Below, one piece after another: positions 17,837 through 25,788 of a stretch of 64,000 nucleotides of DNA (the first letter of the stretch is position 1; every line of letters starts with the position of its first letter). This DNA is from an uncultured Roseburia sp. GTDB lineage: Bacteria > Bacillota > Clostridia > Lachnospirales > Lachnospiraceae. The DNA lies in assembly GCA_900539115.1 (NCBI GenBank), contig UQAQ01000009.1, positions 28,883 through 92,882 of the forward strand, read 5' to 3'. Position numbers and translations under genes: made by a program. The notes beneath the pieces are model-generated. The model saw only the letters and a program-made list of their open reading frames with translations, had not been told where the DNA came from and ran no database searches.

Positions 17837-18138
17837 GTCATGCCGGAGAGGGAAAAGTGGCTAATGGCATGACGGCGGAGCAGAGGAAAGTCATGCCGGA
17901 GAGGGAAAAGTGGCTTTTGGCATGACGGCGGAGCAGAGGAAAGTCATGCCGGAGAGGGGAAAGTGGCTTTTGGCATGACGGTGGAGCAGAGGAAAGTCAT
18001 GCCGGAGAGGGAAAAGTGGCTTTTGGCATGACGACGGAGCGGAGGAAAGTCATGCCGGAGAGGGGAAAGTGGCTAATGGCATGACGGTGGAGCAGAGGAA
18101 AGTCATGCCGGAGAGGGAAAAGTGGCTTTTGGCATGAC
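17837..18138. repeat. Tandem palindromic repeat array 1, 53-bp unit, about 5.7 copies
   Basis: Units start at 17837, 17890, 17943, 17996, 18049 and 18102, exactly 53 bases apart. Each unit is GTCATGCC, a 21-base purine-rich loop (GGAGAGGGAAAAGTGGCTTT plus T, or a CTAAT variant), GGCATGAC, then a 16-base spacer starting with two variable bases and CGGAGC. The eight-base arms are perfect in every copy; changes fall in loop and spacer. The period is not a multiple of three and no ribosome site is present, so it is not coding. It is not CRISPR: spacers are nearly identical. Function unknown. Confidence 0.9.
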
Positions 18139-18164
18139 AGGGGCTGTTCCCCTCCGCCCCATAG

Positions 18165-18611
18165 TACACGTCAAAAAGAAAAAAGCAAGAAATGACGTGT
18201 GCGGAGCCGCCCAAGCTATCGCCCCTCCGCCCCATAGCACACGTCAAAAAGAAAAAAGCAAGAAATAACGTGTGCGGAGCTGCCCCAAGCTCATCTAGTC
18301 AGCTGTGTTACACACGCCAAAAAGGAAAAAGCAAAAAAATAACGTGTGCGGAGCTGACCCAAGCCGCCGTGCCCCACACGCCCAAAAGAAAATAGCAAAA
18401 AATGGCGTGTGCGGAGCCGCCCAGCACGGGTGCACCCCACACGCCCAAAAGAAAAAAGCAAAAAATAACGTGTGCGGAGCCGCCAAAGCCGCTGTGCCCC
18501 ACACGCCAAAAGAGAAAAAACAAGAAATGGCGTGTGCGGAGCCGCCCAGCGCGGGTGCAAGCAGGCGGCAACCCACACGCCCAAAAGAAAAAAGCAAGAA
18601 AATAACGTGTG
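18165..18611. repeat. Tandem palindromic repeat array 2, seven copies
   Basis: Seven units have right arms ending in CGTGTG followed by CGGAGC at 18196, 18269, 18343, 18406, 18469, 18531 and 18606 (position of the C of CGTGTG). Arms are CACACGCC/GGCGTGTG or variants, around an A-rich loop of 21 bases (22 in copies 3 and 7). Copy 1 has ACACGTC/GACGTGT and copies 4 and 6 have CACACGCC/GGCGTGTG, a paired change that keeps the stem. Unit spacing is 62-75 bases with variable GC-rich spacers. The right arm and following CGGAGC resemble array 1, so the two arrays look like diverged members of one family. About 100 bases from here to the sigma gene hold its promoter. Confidence 0.88.
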
Positions 18612-18664
18612 CGGAGCCCCCCATCCCCGCTGCCCCGCCAAAAACAAAAACCCCAAAACTTTTC

Positions 18665-18692
18665 TGCAACATTTTCCCAAGTTATGCATCAA
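18665..18692 (+). promoter_or_regulatory. Candidate ECF-type promoter before the sigma factor gene
   Basis: TGCAAC (18665-18670), a 16-base spacer and CATCAA (18687-18692) resemble Firmicute ECF promoters (TGAAAC with CGTC about 16 bases later). It lies 25 bases before the start codon, which would suit autoregulation. The match is short and not tested. Confidence 0.4.
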
Positions 18693-18716
18693 ATCTATAA
18701 AGAGAGGAGGAAGACG

Positions 18717-19253
18717 ATGGAAGAGGAAAAAAAGAAACTGGTCAATCAGGCGAAAAAAGGCGATGCTCATGCGTTTGCCAGACTTTATGAGGAAATCTAT
18801 CCGGATTTGTACCGGTTTGCGTTTTGCATGGTAAAGCAGTCGTGGAAGGCAGAAGACGTCGTGAGTGATGCGGTGCTCAAAGCCTTTGAGAAAATACATA
18901 CGTTAAAAAAGCCGGAGTCATTTCGCAGCTGGATATTTCAGATCACGGCGAACGAATGCCGGCTGCAGTACCGGAGAGAAAAACGGGTTGTTTATTTGCC
19001 GGAAGTAGCGAAAACGGGAATGCGGGAGTCAAACAATGCAACGCCGGAAAATAATTTTTTGATCAAAGAGTTGTTGATGCAGCTGGAGGAAAGAGAGCGC
19101 ATGATCGTTGGATTAAGCATCTTTGGAGGATACAGTGGCAGAGAGCTGGCGCAGTATTTTCATAAGAAAGAAGGCACGATCCGGTCGATCAAAAGCCGCG
19201 CACTCGGAAAATTAAAGCAGGAATGGGAATGCAGAAATGAGGGAAAATTATGA
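18717..19253 (+). CDS. ECF-family RNA polymerase sigma factor
   Basis: The 178-residue protein starts at ATG 18717 after AGAGGAGGAAG. Region 2 is seen as ARLYEEIYPDLYRFAFCMV near 21-39 followed by AEDVVSDAVLKAFEKI near 45-60 and FRSWIFQITANECR near 69-82. Region 4 is near 120-170 with MIVGLSIFGGYSGRELAQYF and TIRSIKSRALGKLKQEW. It lacks the regions of primary sigma factors. It overlaps the next gene by four bases, the usual arrangement for a sigma factor and its membrane anti-sigma regulator. Confidence 0.93.
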   Translation: MEEEKKKLVNQAKKGDAHAFARLYEEIYPDLYRFAFCMVKQSWKAEDVVSDAVLKAFEKIHTLKKPESFRSWIFQITANECRLQYRREKRVVYLPEVAKTGMRESNNATPENNFLIKELLMQLEERERMIVGLSIFGGYSGRELAQYFHKKEGTIRSIKSRALGKLKQEWECRNEGKL

Positions 19254-21130
19254 CGGAAATAGAAAAGAATTTAAAGAAAATGGCGGATGAAATCCCGGTT
19301 CCGGAGAGGGTTACCCCGGATCAAATAGAAACGAAATTAAGAAACAAAAGAAAGAAACCGCGCAGGTATCTGTGGCGTGCAGGTGCGGCGGCAGCAGCGG
19401 TAATTGTAGTGGGGGCAGGAATTATGCTGTGGCAGAATCAGCAGAATCCGAAGACGATATTCCTGCCGATAAAAAAGGTGGCTGACCAATCGGAAAACGG
19501 TGCAGACCAACAGGCGAAAACGGCCGAAGAACATAAGACCTATGAAGAAATCCGAAAATCCATTGATGAGTATCTTACGGAAAGAGAGAAAGAACGAATC
19601 ATGGAAAATGATATAGCATATGCATCGGACTCGGTAGCGGAAAGTCAGGCAAAGACAATTGGTGATAGTGTAAGTGACTATACTAAAACAAATAATCAGG
19701 TAGAAGGCATTGAGGAAGCCGATATCGTAAAAACCGATGGAAATTACATTTATTCATATTATCAGGATGCGGTATCCGGCAGCATTTCTATTGTGAAGGC
19801 AGACGGAAAAGCCAGTGAACAAATTGGTAAAATTATTTTGGAAGATGTACAGGTGCAGGATCTGTATTTGAAAGACCGATGGCTTGTTGTGCTGACAAAC
19901 AACGCAAATACGTCGTCAGAGGATACAGACAGTCAGACAGTCATTTATCTGTATGATGTCAGTGATCCTGAAAATCCGGTCTGCCGCAGTGAGAGCAGTC
20001 AGGCGGGAACTTATAGTGATTCACGCCTGACCGGGGATGTGTTATATACCATTTCGGTGAAGCAGGTGCGGGAGGCAGGAAAAGAGACGGAACAAAAGGA
20101 ATATATTCCGGAAGTAGACGGAAAACTTATTCCGGAAGACCGCCTGTACTGCCCGAATCCGGGGAAATCCTCGGAATATCTTGTGTTTCATAGCATGGAC
20201 CTTTCCCAGACAGGAAAAACCATCGACAGCATGGCGGTACTGGGGGCAGAGGGAACGTATTATATGAGCGAAGAAAGCATTTACGTTGCGGCAGCATATG
20301 CAGACCACGAGTCCTGGAGGAAAACAAAACTCAGCCGGTATTCGTGTGATAAAGGAACAATAAAATATGTCTGCGAGAGAGTTATCAATGGTACGATATT
20401 AAACCAGTTTTCAATGGATGAATACGAAGGAAATTTTCGGTTTGCCGCTACTTCTTATGATAACAATGGACAGAGTACAAACGGACTGTACATTTTAGAC
20501 CGGTCTCTGAAAACTATCGGCAGTGTGAGCCGGCTGGCTCCCGGCGAGCGGATCTATTCGGCGCGCTTTATGGGAGAGAGTGTGTATTTTGTGACGTACC
20601 GGGAAACCGATCCTCTGTTTTTCGTAGATGTCAGCGATCCCACAAACCCTGTGGTGAAGGATAAATTAAAAATACCGGGATTTTCCGATTATCTGCATCC
20701 ATTTGGAGAAAATATGCTTTTAGGGGTTGGAAGTATACAGGATAATGAAGGAAATTCCTGTGTGAAACTTTCCATGTTTGATATTTCTGATCCGGAGAAA
20801 GTAAAAGAAATTCACAGTAAAAAACTGGAAATAAATTCCCATCAGAATATTGGAAATGACCACAAAGGAATTCTTGTTGACGTGAAGAGAAACCGTATTG
20901 GCTTTGGAATTGAGATGTACGATAACAGGACAGATCCATATTATGAGATTTTTTCGTATGATACTCAAAAAGGGTTTCAGAAAGTGGCAAAACTTTCCCT
21001 GGAAGGGTCTTACGGTGTGACCTCAAGAGGTCTGTATATTGGGGATTATTTTTACCTTTGTATAGATTCTTCGGGGATTTGTGTGTACGATACAAAAAAA
21101 TATAAAAAAATTCGTTCGATTGCCTATTAA
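19250..21130 (+). CDS. Membrane-anchored beta-propeller protein, probable anti-sigma regulator
   Basis: The 626-residue product has a cytoplasmic N-terminus of about 45 residues, one membrane segment (AGAAAAAVIVVGAGIMLW near 45-62), a low-complexity linker and a large extracellular domain. From about 145 the string NNQVEGIEEADIVKTDGNYIY (in part: VEGIEEADIVKTDGNYIY) marks the secreted beta-propeller family (Beta_propel). Repeats such as YDVSDPENPV, VDVSDPTNPVV and FDISDPEKV recur along the chain, as expected of blades. Coupling to the ECF sigma gene by ATGA and the topology suggest that the short N-terminus binds the sigma factor and the propeller senses something outside; this is inference. 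Confidence 0.82.
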   Translation: MTEIEKNLKKMADEIPVPERVTPDQIETKLRNKRKKPRRYLWRAGAAAAAVIVVGAGIMLWQNQQNPKTIFLPIKKVADQSENGADQQAKTAEEHKTYEEIRKSIDEYLTEREKERIMENDIAYASDSVAESQAKTIGDSVSDYTKTNNQVEGIEEADIVKTDGNYIYSYYQDAVSGSISIVKADGKASEQIGKIILEDVQVQDLYLKDRWLVVLTNNANTSSEDTDSQTVIYLYDVSDPENPVCRSESSQAGTYSDSRLTGDVLYTISVKQVREAGKETEQKEYIPEVDGKLIPEDRLYCPNPGKSSEYLVFHSMDLSQTGKTIDSMAVLGAEGTYYMSEESIYVAAAYADHESWRKTKLSRYSCDKGTIKYVCERVINGTILNQFSMDEYEGNFRFAATSYDNNGQSTNGLYILDRSLKTIGSVSRLAPGERIYSARFMGESVYFVTYRETDPLFFVDVSDPTNPVVKDKLKIPGFSDYLHPFGENMLLGVGSIQDNEGNSCVKLSMFDISDPEKVKEIHSKKLEINSHQNIGNDHKGILVDVKRNRIGFGIEMYDNRTDPYYEIFSYDTQKGFQKVAKLSLEGSYGVTSRGLYIGDYFYLCIDSSGICVYDTKKYKKIRSIAY

Positions 21131-21154
21131 TATATCTAATATTTCTTCCGATAC
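21128..21154 (+). promoter_or_regulatory. Candidate sigma-28 promoter of the flagellar late operon
   Basis: TAAT (21128-21131), 15 bases, TCCGATAC (21147-21154) compares with the sigma-28/sigma-D pattern TAAA-N15-GCCGATAT. It overlaps the last codon of the upstream gene and lies 45 bases before flgM. Confidence 0.55.
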
Positions 21155-21198
21155 ATATTGTGACACAGAAGAAATTTAGGTTTTAGGTGGTGAATATT

Positions 21199-21468
21199 AT
21201 GAGAGTCGATGCTTATATGCAGGTAAGTCAGCTTTACAAGGCAAACAAGCCAAAAGGGACAGCGAAAAAAACCAAAGCCACAGCGACGGATTCTTTAGAA
21301 ATCTCAGAATTTGGTAAAGATTACCAGATTGCCAGAAAGGCAACAGCGGAAACACCGGATGTTCGTGCGGACAAAGTAAAAGATATTATGGAACGCATGA
21401 AAGCCGGAACTTACAATGTTTCCATTGAGGATGTTGCAGCGAAGATGGCAGATCGCATACTCGGATAA
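21199..21468 (+). CDS. flgM: Flagellar anti-sigma-28 factor FlgM
   Basis: FlgM holds sigma-28 until the hook is complete, then is exported. The 89-residue product starts at ATG 21199, eight bases after AGGTGG. The C-terminal sigma-binding part reads VRADKVKDIMERMKAGTYNVSIEDVAAKMADRIL, matching FlgM (key string AGTYNVSIEDVAAKM near 71-85), and the N-terminus is short, basic and unstructured. It leads the operon of filament-junction and cap genes. Confidence 0.88.
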   Translation: MRVDAYMQVSQLYKANKPKGTAKKTKATATDSLEISEFGKDYQIARKATAETPDVRADKVKDIMERMKAGTYNVSIEDVAAKMADRILG

Positions 21469-21512
21469 TAAATTTTTTTATTACACGGGGGTAAGTGACA
21501 GGAGGAAGTTTT

Positions 21513-22028
21513 TTGGCAAGTTTAATGGAAGAGCTGATTGATACACTGGACAAGGAAGACCGGTTGTACACAGACTTAATTCCAATTCAGGAAGAAAAGA
21601 TCCGGGCAGTCATTGCCAACGATCTTGACTCCCTCGCAGGATTGCAGGGGCAGGAACAGGTTCTTGTTGACCAGGTAGGAAATCTGGAAAACAAGAGGCA
21701 GCAGGTGATAGCAGACATTGCGACCGTTTTGGGAATGAAGCCGGATGAGATGAATCTGGAAAAATTGGTAAAAAAGTTAGGCAATCAGCCGAAGGAAAAA
21801 GAAGCATTAGAAAAGCTGCATGACCGTCTCAAGCGGACGATGGGACGTCTGCAGGAACTCAATCTCCAAAACAAGCAGCTTCTGACAGAAGCGCTGGAGA
21901 TGGTTGAATTTAATATGAATGTGATAAGAAGTACACGGATGTCTTCAGGAAGCAGCAATTATTCAAGCAATGCCGCACAGGTCGATATAGGCGATTACGG
22001 CGCCGGCATGTTTGATGCGAAGCAATAG
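21513..22028 (+). CDS. flgN: Flagellar export chaperone FlgN-like
   Basis: The start is taken as TTG 21513, seven bases after AGGAGG (21501-21506), giving 171 residues; ATG 21525 is too far from the ribosome site. The protein is almost wholly helical with a FlgN pattern: a leading LMEELIDTLDKEDRLYTDL, an LNLQNKQLLTEALEMVEFNM segment near 120-139 and a flexible serine-rich tail. FlgN escorts FlgK and FlgL to the export apparatus, and both follow directly. Confidence 0.82.
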   Translation: MASLMEELIDTLDKEDRLYTDLIPIQEEKIRAVIANDLDSLAGLQGQEQVLVDQVGNLENKRQQVIADIATVLGMKPDEMNLEKLVKKLGNQPKEKEALEKLHDRLKRTMGRLQELNLQNKQLLTEALEMVEFNMNVIRSTRMSSGSSNYSSNAAQVDIGDYGAGMFDAKQ

Positions 22029-22101
22029 AAGAAGCGGGCGGATCCGGCTCGTGGACATCGTGTACTTCTATTGTGTTATAGAATAAGTTGAGGAAAACGT
22101 T

Positions 22102-23883
22102 ATGGGAAATTTATTTGCAAGTTTTAATACAGGAGTTTCGGGACTGCATTCCGCGCAGTCATCCCTTTATACGACCGCACATAACCTTGCGAATGCGACG
22201 ACAGAAGGGTATTCGAGACAACAGGTTATCGTTACCGATGCCTTTTATTCGACCAGATACGGAGCTTATGCAAACCGGCTTCAGATCGGAAAAGGTACCG
22301 ATATCGCGGAGATCCGTCAGGTGAGAAATACCTTTTTGGATGCACAGTATCGTGTGCAGGCGGGACGGCAGAGCTTTTATGAGGCACAGTATAAAGCTGT
22401 ACAGGAAATTGAAGATTTGTTTGGAGAGATGGAAGGCGAAGAATTTATCACTTCCGTTACCGATTTGTGGAGTGCCGTTTCCAATCTGGCGCAGGAGCCG
22501 AATAACATTGTGCTCCGTTCCGAACTGGTATCGACCGCTTCCAAGTTTACCGAGCGTGCCAATGCACTTCGGGATCAGCTGGTTGAATATCAGACCAATA
22601 TGAATCAGGAAGTAAAAAATCAGGTTGACCAGATCAATGACATCGTAGACCAGATCCGCCAGTACAATGAATTGATTCAGAAATACGAGGCAACCGGCGA
22701 GTCGGCGAACGATTACAGAGATTCCAGAAATCTTCTGTTAGATCAATTAAGTACCTATGTCAACGTGGAAAGTTATGAGGAAGTTGATGGAACCGTAAGC
22801 ATTTACGCAGAGGGTCAGTTCTTGCTGGAGTCCAATGTTCAGCACCGCCTCACAACGGCAAACGAAAGTGAGACTTCCAAATTGTTGAAACCGGTCTGGG
22901 AGATGGGCGGCGATTTCTTCCTCCGTGGAGAATTGTCTTATTCCAGCGAAAATGATACCGATACCGGTTCCCTTCGTGGACTTTTGGTGGCAAGAGGAAA
23001 ATCCAAGACAACCTATCTGGATATTCCACAGAAACCCGATGAATCCGATTATTTGGATGCAGATGGTAACTTGGACAGCAAAGCCTATTTCAATGCGACC
23101 GAAGAATATAATCGAAAAGTAGAAGAATATAACGAAAATGTACAGCCATCGATCGTCATGACGATTGAGGCAGAATTTGACCAGTTGATTCACGGAATTG
23201 CGACCATGGTAAATGATACCCTGTGTCCGAATAAAAAACTTACACTGGCAGATGGAACGACCATCACTGTGCTGGATACAGACAAGGCGCCGATCGGCGA
23301 CGATGCCGATAAAACGATAGGAGCGGAACTTTTCGTGCGAAGAGAGACCAGCCGCTATACGGAAAAAACCGTGACAGTTCTTGATGATGACGGAAAACCG
23401 AAACCAGTTACTGTATACCAGTACAATGAGGAAGATCCGAATGACCATTATTCTTTATATACAACCGATCAGCTGGAGGTAAATCCGGAACTTTTACGTG
23501 ATCCGTCGAAACTTCCGCTTAGTGCCAATGCTTCTTCCGGACATGTGGACGGTTATACCCTCGACCTTTGTCAGGATCTGCTGGCAAAATGGCAGGGGAA
23601 ATTTGGTACGATGGATCCGAATTCCATGACAACATACAATTTCTGTGATTATTACGGAGCCATGGTAGGGCAGTTTTCTACCCTGGGAAATGTATGGAAA
23701 GGGATTATTGACAACCAGGAAACGACAGTACATTCGGTGGAATCTGCCAGACAAAATGAGATGGGTGTCTCGACAGATGAAGAATTAGCAGATTTGATAA
23801 AATACCAGCAGTGTTATAATGCCTCTTCGCGTTATATCACGGTAGTGGATGAAATGATAGAACACTTGATCACGCGTCTGTAG
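22102..23883 (+). CDS. flgK: Flagellar hook-associated protein FlgK (copy 1)
   Basis: FlgK forms the first junction ring between hook and filament. The 593-residue product has the axial-protein N-terminus (NTGVSGLHSAQSSLYTTAHN then LANATTEGYSRQ near 30-41) and the matching C-terminal helix STDEELADLIKYQQCYNASS followed by RYITVVDEMIEHLITRL. The middle is divergent, as usual. ATG 22102 follows GAGGAAAACG. A second FlgK-like gene follows after 25 bases. Confidence 0.93.
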   Translation: MGNLFASFNTGVSGLHSAQSSLYTTAHNLANATTEGYSRQQVIVTDAFYSTRYGAYANRLQIGKGTDIAEIRQVRNTFLDAQYRVQAGRQSFYEAQYKAVQEIEDLFGEMEGEEFITSVTDLWSAVSNLAQEPNNIVLRSELVSTASKFTERANALRDQLVEYQTNMNQEVKNQVDQINDIVDQIRQYNELIQKYEATGESANDYRDSRNLLLDQLSTYVNVESYEEVDGTVSIYAEGQFLLESNVQHRLTTANESETSKLLKPVWEMGGDFFLRGELSYSSENDTDTGSLRGLLVARGKSKTTYLDIPQKPDESDYLDADGNLDSKAYFNATEEYNRKVEEYNENVQPSIVMTIEAEFDQLIHGIATMVNDTLCPNKKLTLADGTTITVLDTDKAPIGDDADKTIGAELFVRRETSRYTEKTVTVLDDDGKPKPVTVYQYNEEDPNDHYSLYTTDQLEVNPELLRDPSKLPLSANASSGHVDGYTLDLCQDLLAKWQGKFGTMDPNSMTTYNFCDYYGAMVGQFSTLGNVWKGIIDNQETTVHSVESARQNEMGVSTDEELADLIKYQQCYNASSRYITVVDEMIEHLITRL

Positions 23884-23908
23884 ACGGTGACAAGAAAGGA
23901 GGACCAAT

Positions 23909-25771
23909 ATGGGAGCGACTTTTCAGGGACTTGATATCGCAAAATCCGGAATGATGGCATACAATGCGTCGATGCAGACGGCAGCTCACAACCTGGCAAA
24001 CGTAGGAACCAAAGGCTATTCCCGTCAGGTTGTTAAGACGGCGGCGCAGACAAGACATGTTAGTTCCATCAAAGTAGAGGGATCTGGAGTTTATGTACAA
24101 GGCATTGTAAGAGAGCATAATGATTATTATGATGTAAAATATTGTAAAGCGAATGCAACCTATTATAAATATAACACGCACAGTTATTATCTCAATGATG
24201 TGCAGAAAGTTCTTTATGCAAAGGACGAAAAACAGGCGGGTATCACGACTTCGTTTGATGAATTCTGCAAACGCTTGACCGGAACTTCCACCGATGCGGG
24301 AAGTGAGACACGCCGAAAAGAAATTGTGTCTTATGCGGAAACATTTTCCAGTTTTGTCCAGGAGACAGCGACAAATCTGAAAGCATTGCAGGAAGAGGCA
24401 AATGAGGAAATCAAGACGACGGTAGAGCAAATCAATGCAATTGCCGAAAAAATCGCGTCACTCACAAAGCAGATCAATACATTGGAAGCGTATCGCAATA
24501 CGGCACATGATCTGAGAGACCAGCGAAATGTTCTGATCGATGAATTGTCACAATACTGCAATGTCGAAGTAAAAGAAAAAGAGCCGGCAGACGGTGTCGG
24601 AATGAATCAGTATTATGTATACGTTGACGGCGCGATCCTTGTAGATACGCAGGAAGTCAATAAACTGCAAGTGACAGAAATGGATACGACAAAGAGTATC
24701 AATGACATCAGTGGTCTGTATCAGGTATCCTGGACCGATGGCACACCGTTTTATCCATACAGTGCGACATTGGGCGGCAAATTACAGGCGCTTTTCCAGG
24801 TGCGTGACGGTAATAATGCTACTACGTTAAAGGGAAAAGGCGACACGCTTACCAACGATGCGGACGGAAACCTTGTTCTTACGATGAAAAATGCCAATAT
24901 TAACGATGTGAACCTTCTTAACATCCCGGCACAGGATGGCGAATTGACGATCAACAATTTCACATATGCGTACGATCATTTCGATGTGCAGGTGGAAGAC
25001 GATGGTTCCTTTACGTATCAGTTTACCTTGAAAAATAATATCAGTGCCAAACAGGCGACGATCTTAAATAATGCTGTGACAAGCGGCTATGAAGTGACTG
25101 TAGGAGACAGCGTGGATTACAAGGGAATCCCATATTATATGGCGCAGCTCAACGAATTTGTCCGTACATATTCACAGGAGTTTAATGATGTGCATAAAAG
25201 CGGTTACGATGATTACGGAAATGCCGGCATCGATTTCTTCAATGCGACGGTAGCAGCAACCGGAGATAATTATATCTTTACCGGCAAAGTGGATGGAAAG
25301 GACCGCAGTTTTTCTTCCCTTGCCACACCGGATGCCAATGGAAGTTACACCGGAAGTTATTACTATATGACAGCAATGAACTTCTGCGTCAGTGATGCTG
25401 TTTCTGATGACCCAAGACTGGTAGCCTGCAACTCCGAATCGCTTCCGGGAAAATCAGAAAACCTGAATCTGAAAAAATTATCTGACCTGAAAGACGATTC
25501 CAAGATGTTCCTTCATGGAGCACCGGATTCTTTCCTTCAGTCGCTGACAGCAGATGTCGGAGTCGATGGACAAAAAGCGGCATCTCTTGAGAAAAGCCAG
25601 CAAAATATCCGCGATGCGGTAGATATCCAGAGACAATCCGTTTCTGGTGTCGATGAAGACGAAGAGACAGAGGGACTGCTGACTTACCAGCAGATGCTCT
25701 TTAACCAGTATAAAGTGCTTTCCGTAATGAACGAAGTGCTTGACAAACTGATCAATCAGACAGCAGTCTAG
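23909..25771 (+). CDS. flgK: Flagellar hook-associated protein FlgK (copy 2)
   Basis: The 620-residue protein also has FlgK-type ends: MQTAAHNLANVGTKGYSRQV near residues 22-41 and EEDEETEGLLTYQQMLFNQY-like C-terminus with SVMNEVLDKLINQTAV. AAGGAGG precedes ATG 23909. It differs strongly from copy 1, so it is an old paralogue rather than a recent duplication. It may form a second junction layer or an alternative filament base; which copy does the classical FlgK job cannot be told from sequence. Confidence 0.88.
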   Translation: MGATFQGLDIAKSGMMAYNASMQTAAHNLANVGTKGYSRQVVKTAAQTRHVSSIKVEGSGVYVQGIVREHNDYYDVKYCKANATYYKYNTHSYYLNDVQKVLYAKDEKQAGITTSFDEFCKRLTGTSTDAGSETRRKEIVSYAETFSSFVQETATNLKALQEEANEEIKTTVEQINAIAEKIASLTKQINTLEAYRNTAHDLRDQRNVLIDELSQYCNVEVKEKEPADGVGMNQYYVYVDGAILVDTQEVNKLQVTEMDTTKSINDISGLYQVSWTDGTPFYPYSATLGGKLQALFQVRDGNNATTLKGKGDTLTNDADGNLVLTMKNANINDVNLLNIPAQDGELTINNFTYAYDHFDVQVEDDGSFTYQFTLKNNISAKQATILNNAVTSGYEVTVGDSVDYKGIPYYMAQLNEFVRTYSQEFNDVHKSGYDDYGNAGIDFFNATVAATGDNYIFTGKVDGKDRSFSSLATPDANGSYTGSYYYMTAMNFCVSDAVSDDPRLVACNSESLPGKSENLNLKKLSDLKDDSKMFLHGAPDSFLQSLTADVGVDGQKAASLEKSQQNIRDAVDIQRQSVSGVDEDEETEGLLTYQQMLFNQYKVLSVMNEVLDKLINQTAV

Positions 25772-25788
25772 GAAGGATGTGACAACGC

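Noticed and set aside
17837..18611. CRISPR array
   Set aside because: The units are near identical over their full length, so there are no unique spacers, and no cas genes are in the window.
18050..18899. Long minus-strand and plus-strand open frames over the repeat arrays, with repeated SAHVIF-like peptides
   Set aside because: They are translations of the palindromic repeats. Array 1 has a 53-base period and array 2 irregular periods, neither a multiple of three, no ribosome site is present, and open frames appear on both strands at once.
19250..21130. Classical zinc-binding anti-sigma factor
   Set aside because: No HxxxCxxC motif is present in the N-terminal region, so the zinc-binding type is excluded; an anti-sigma role is based only on context and topology.
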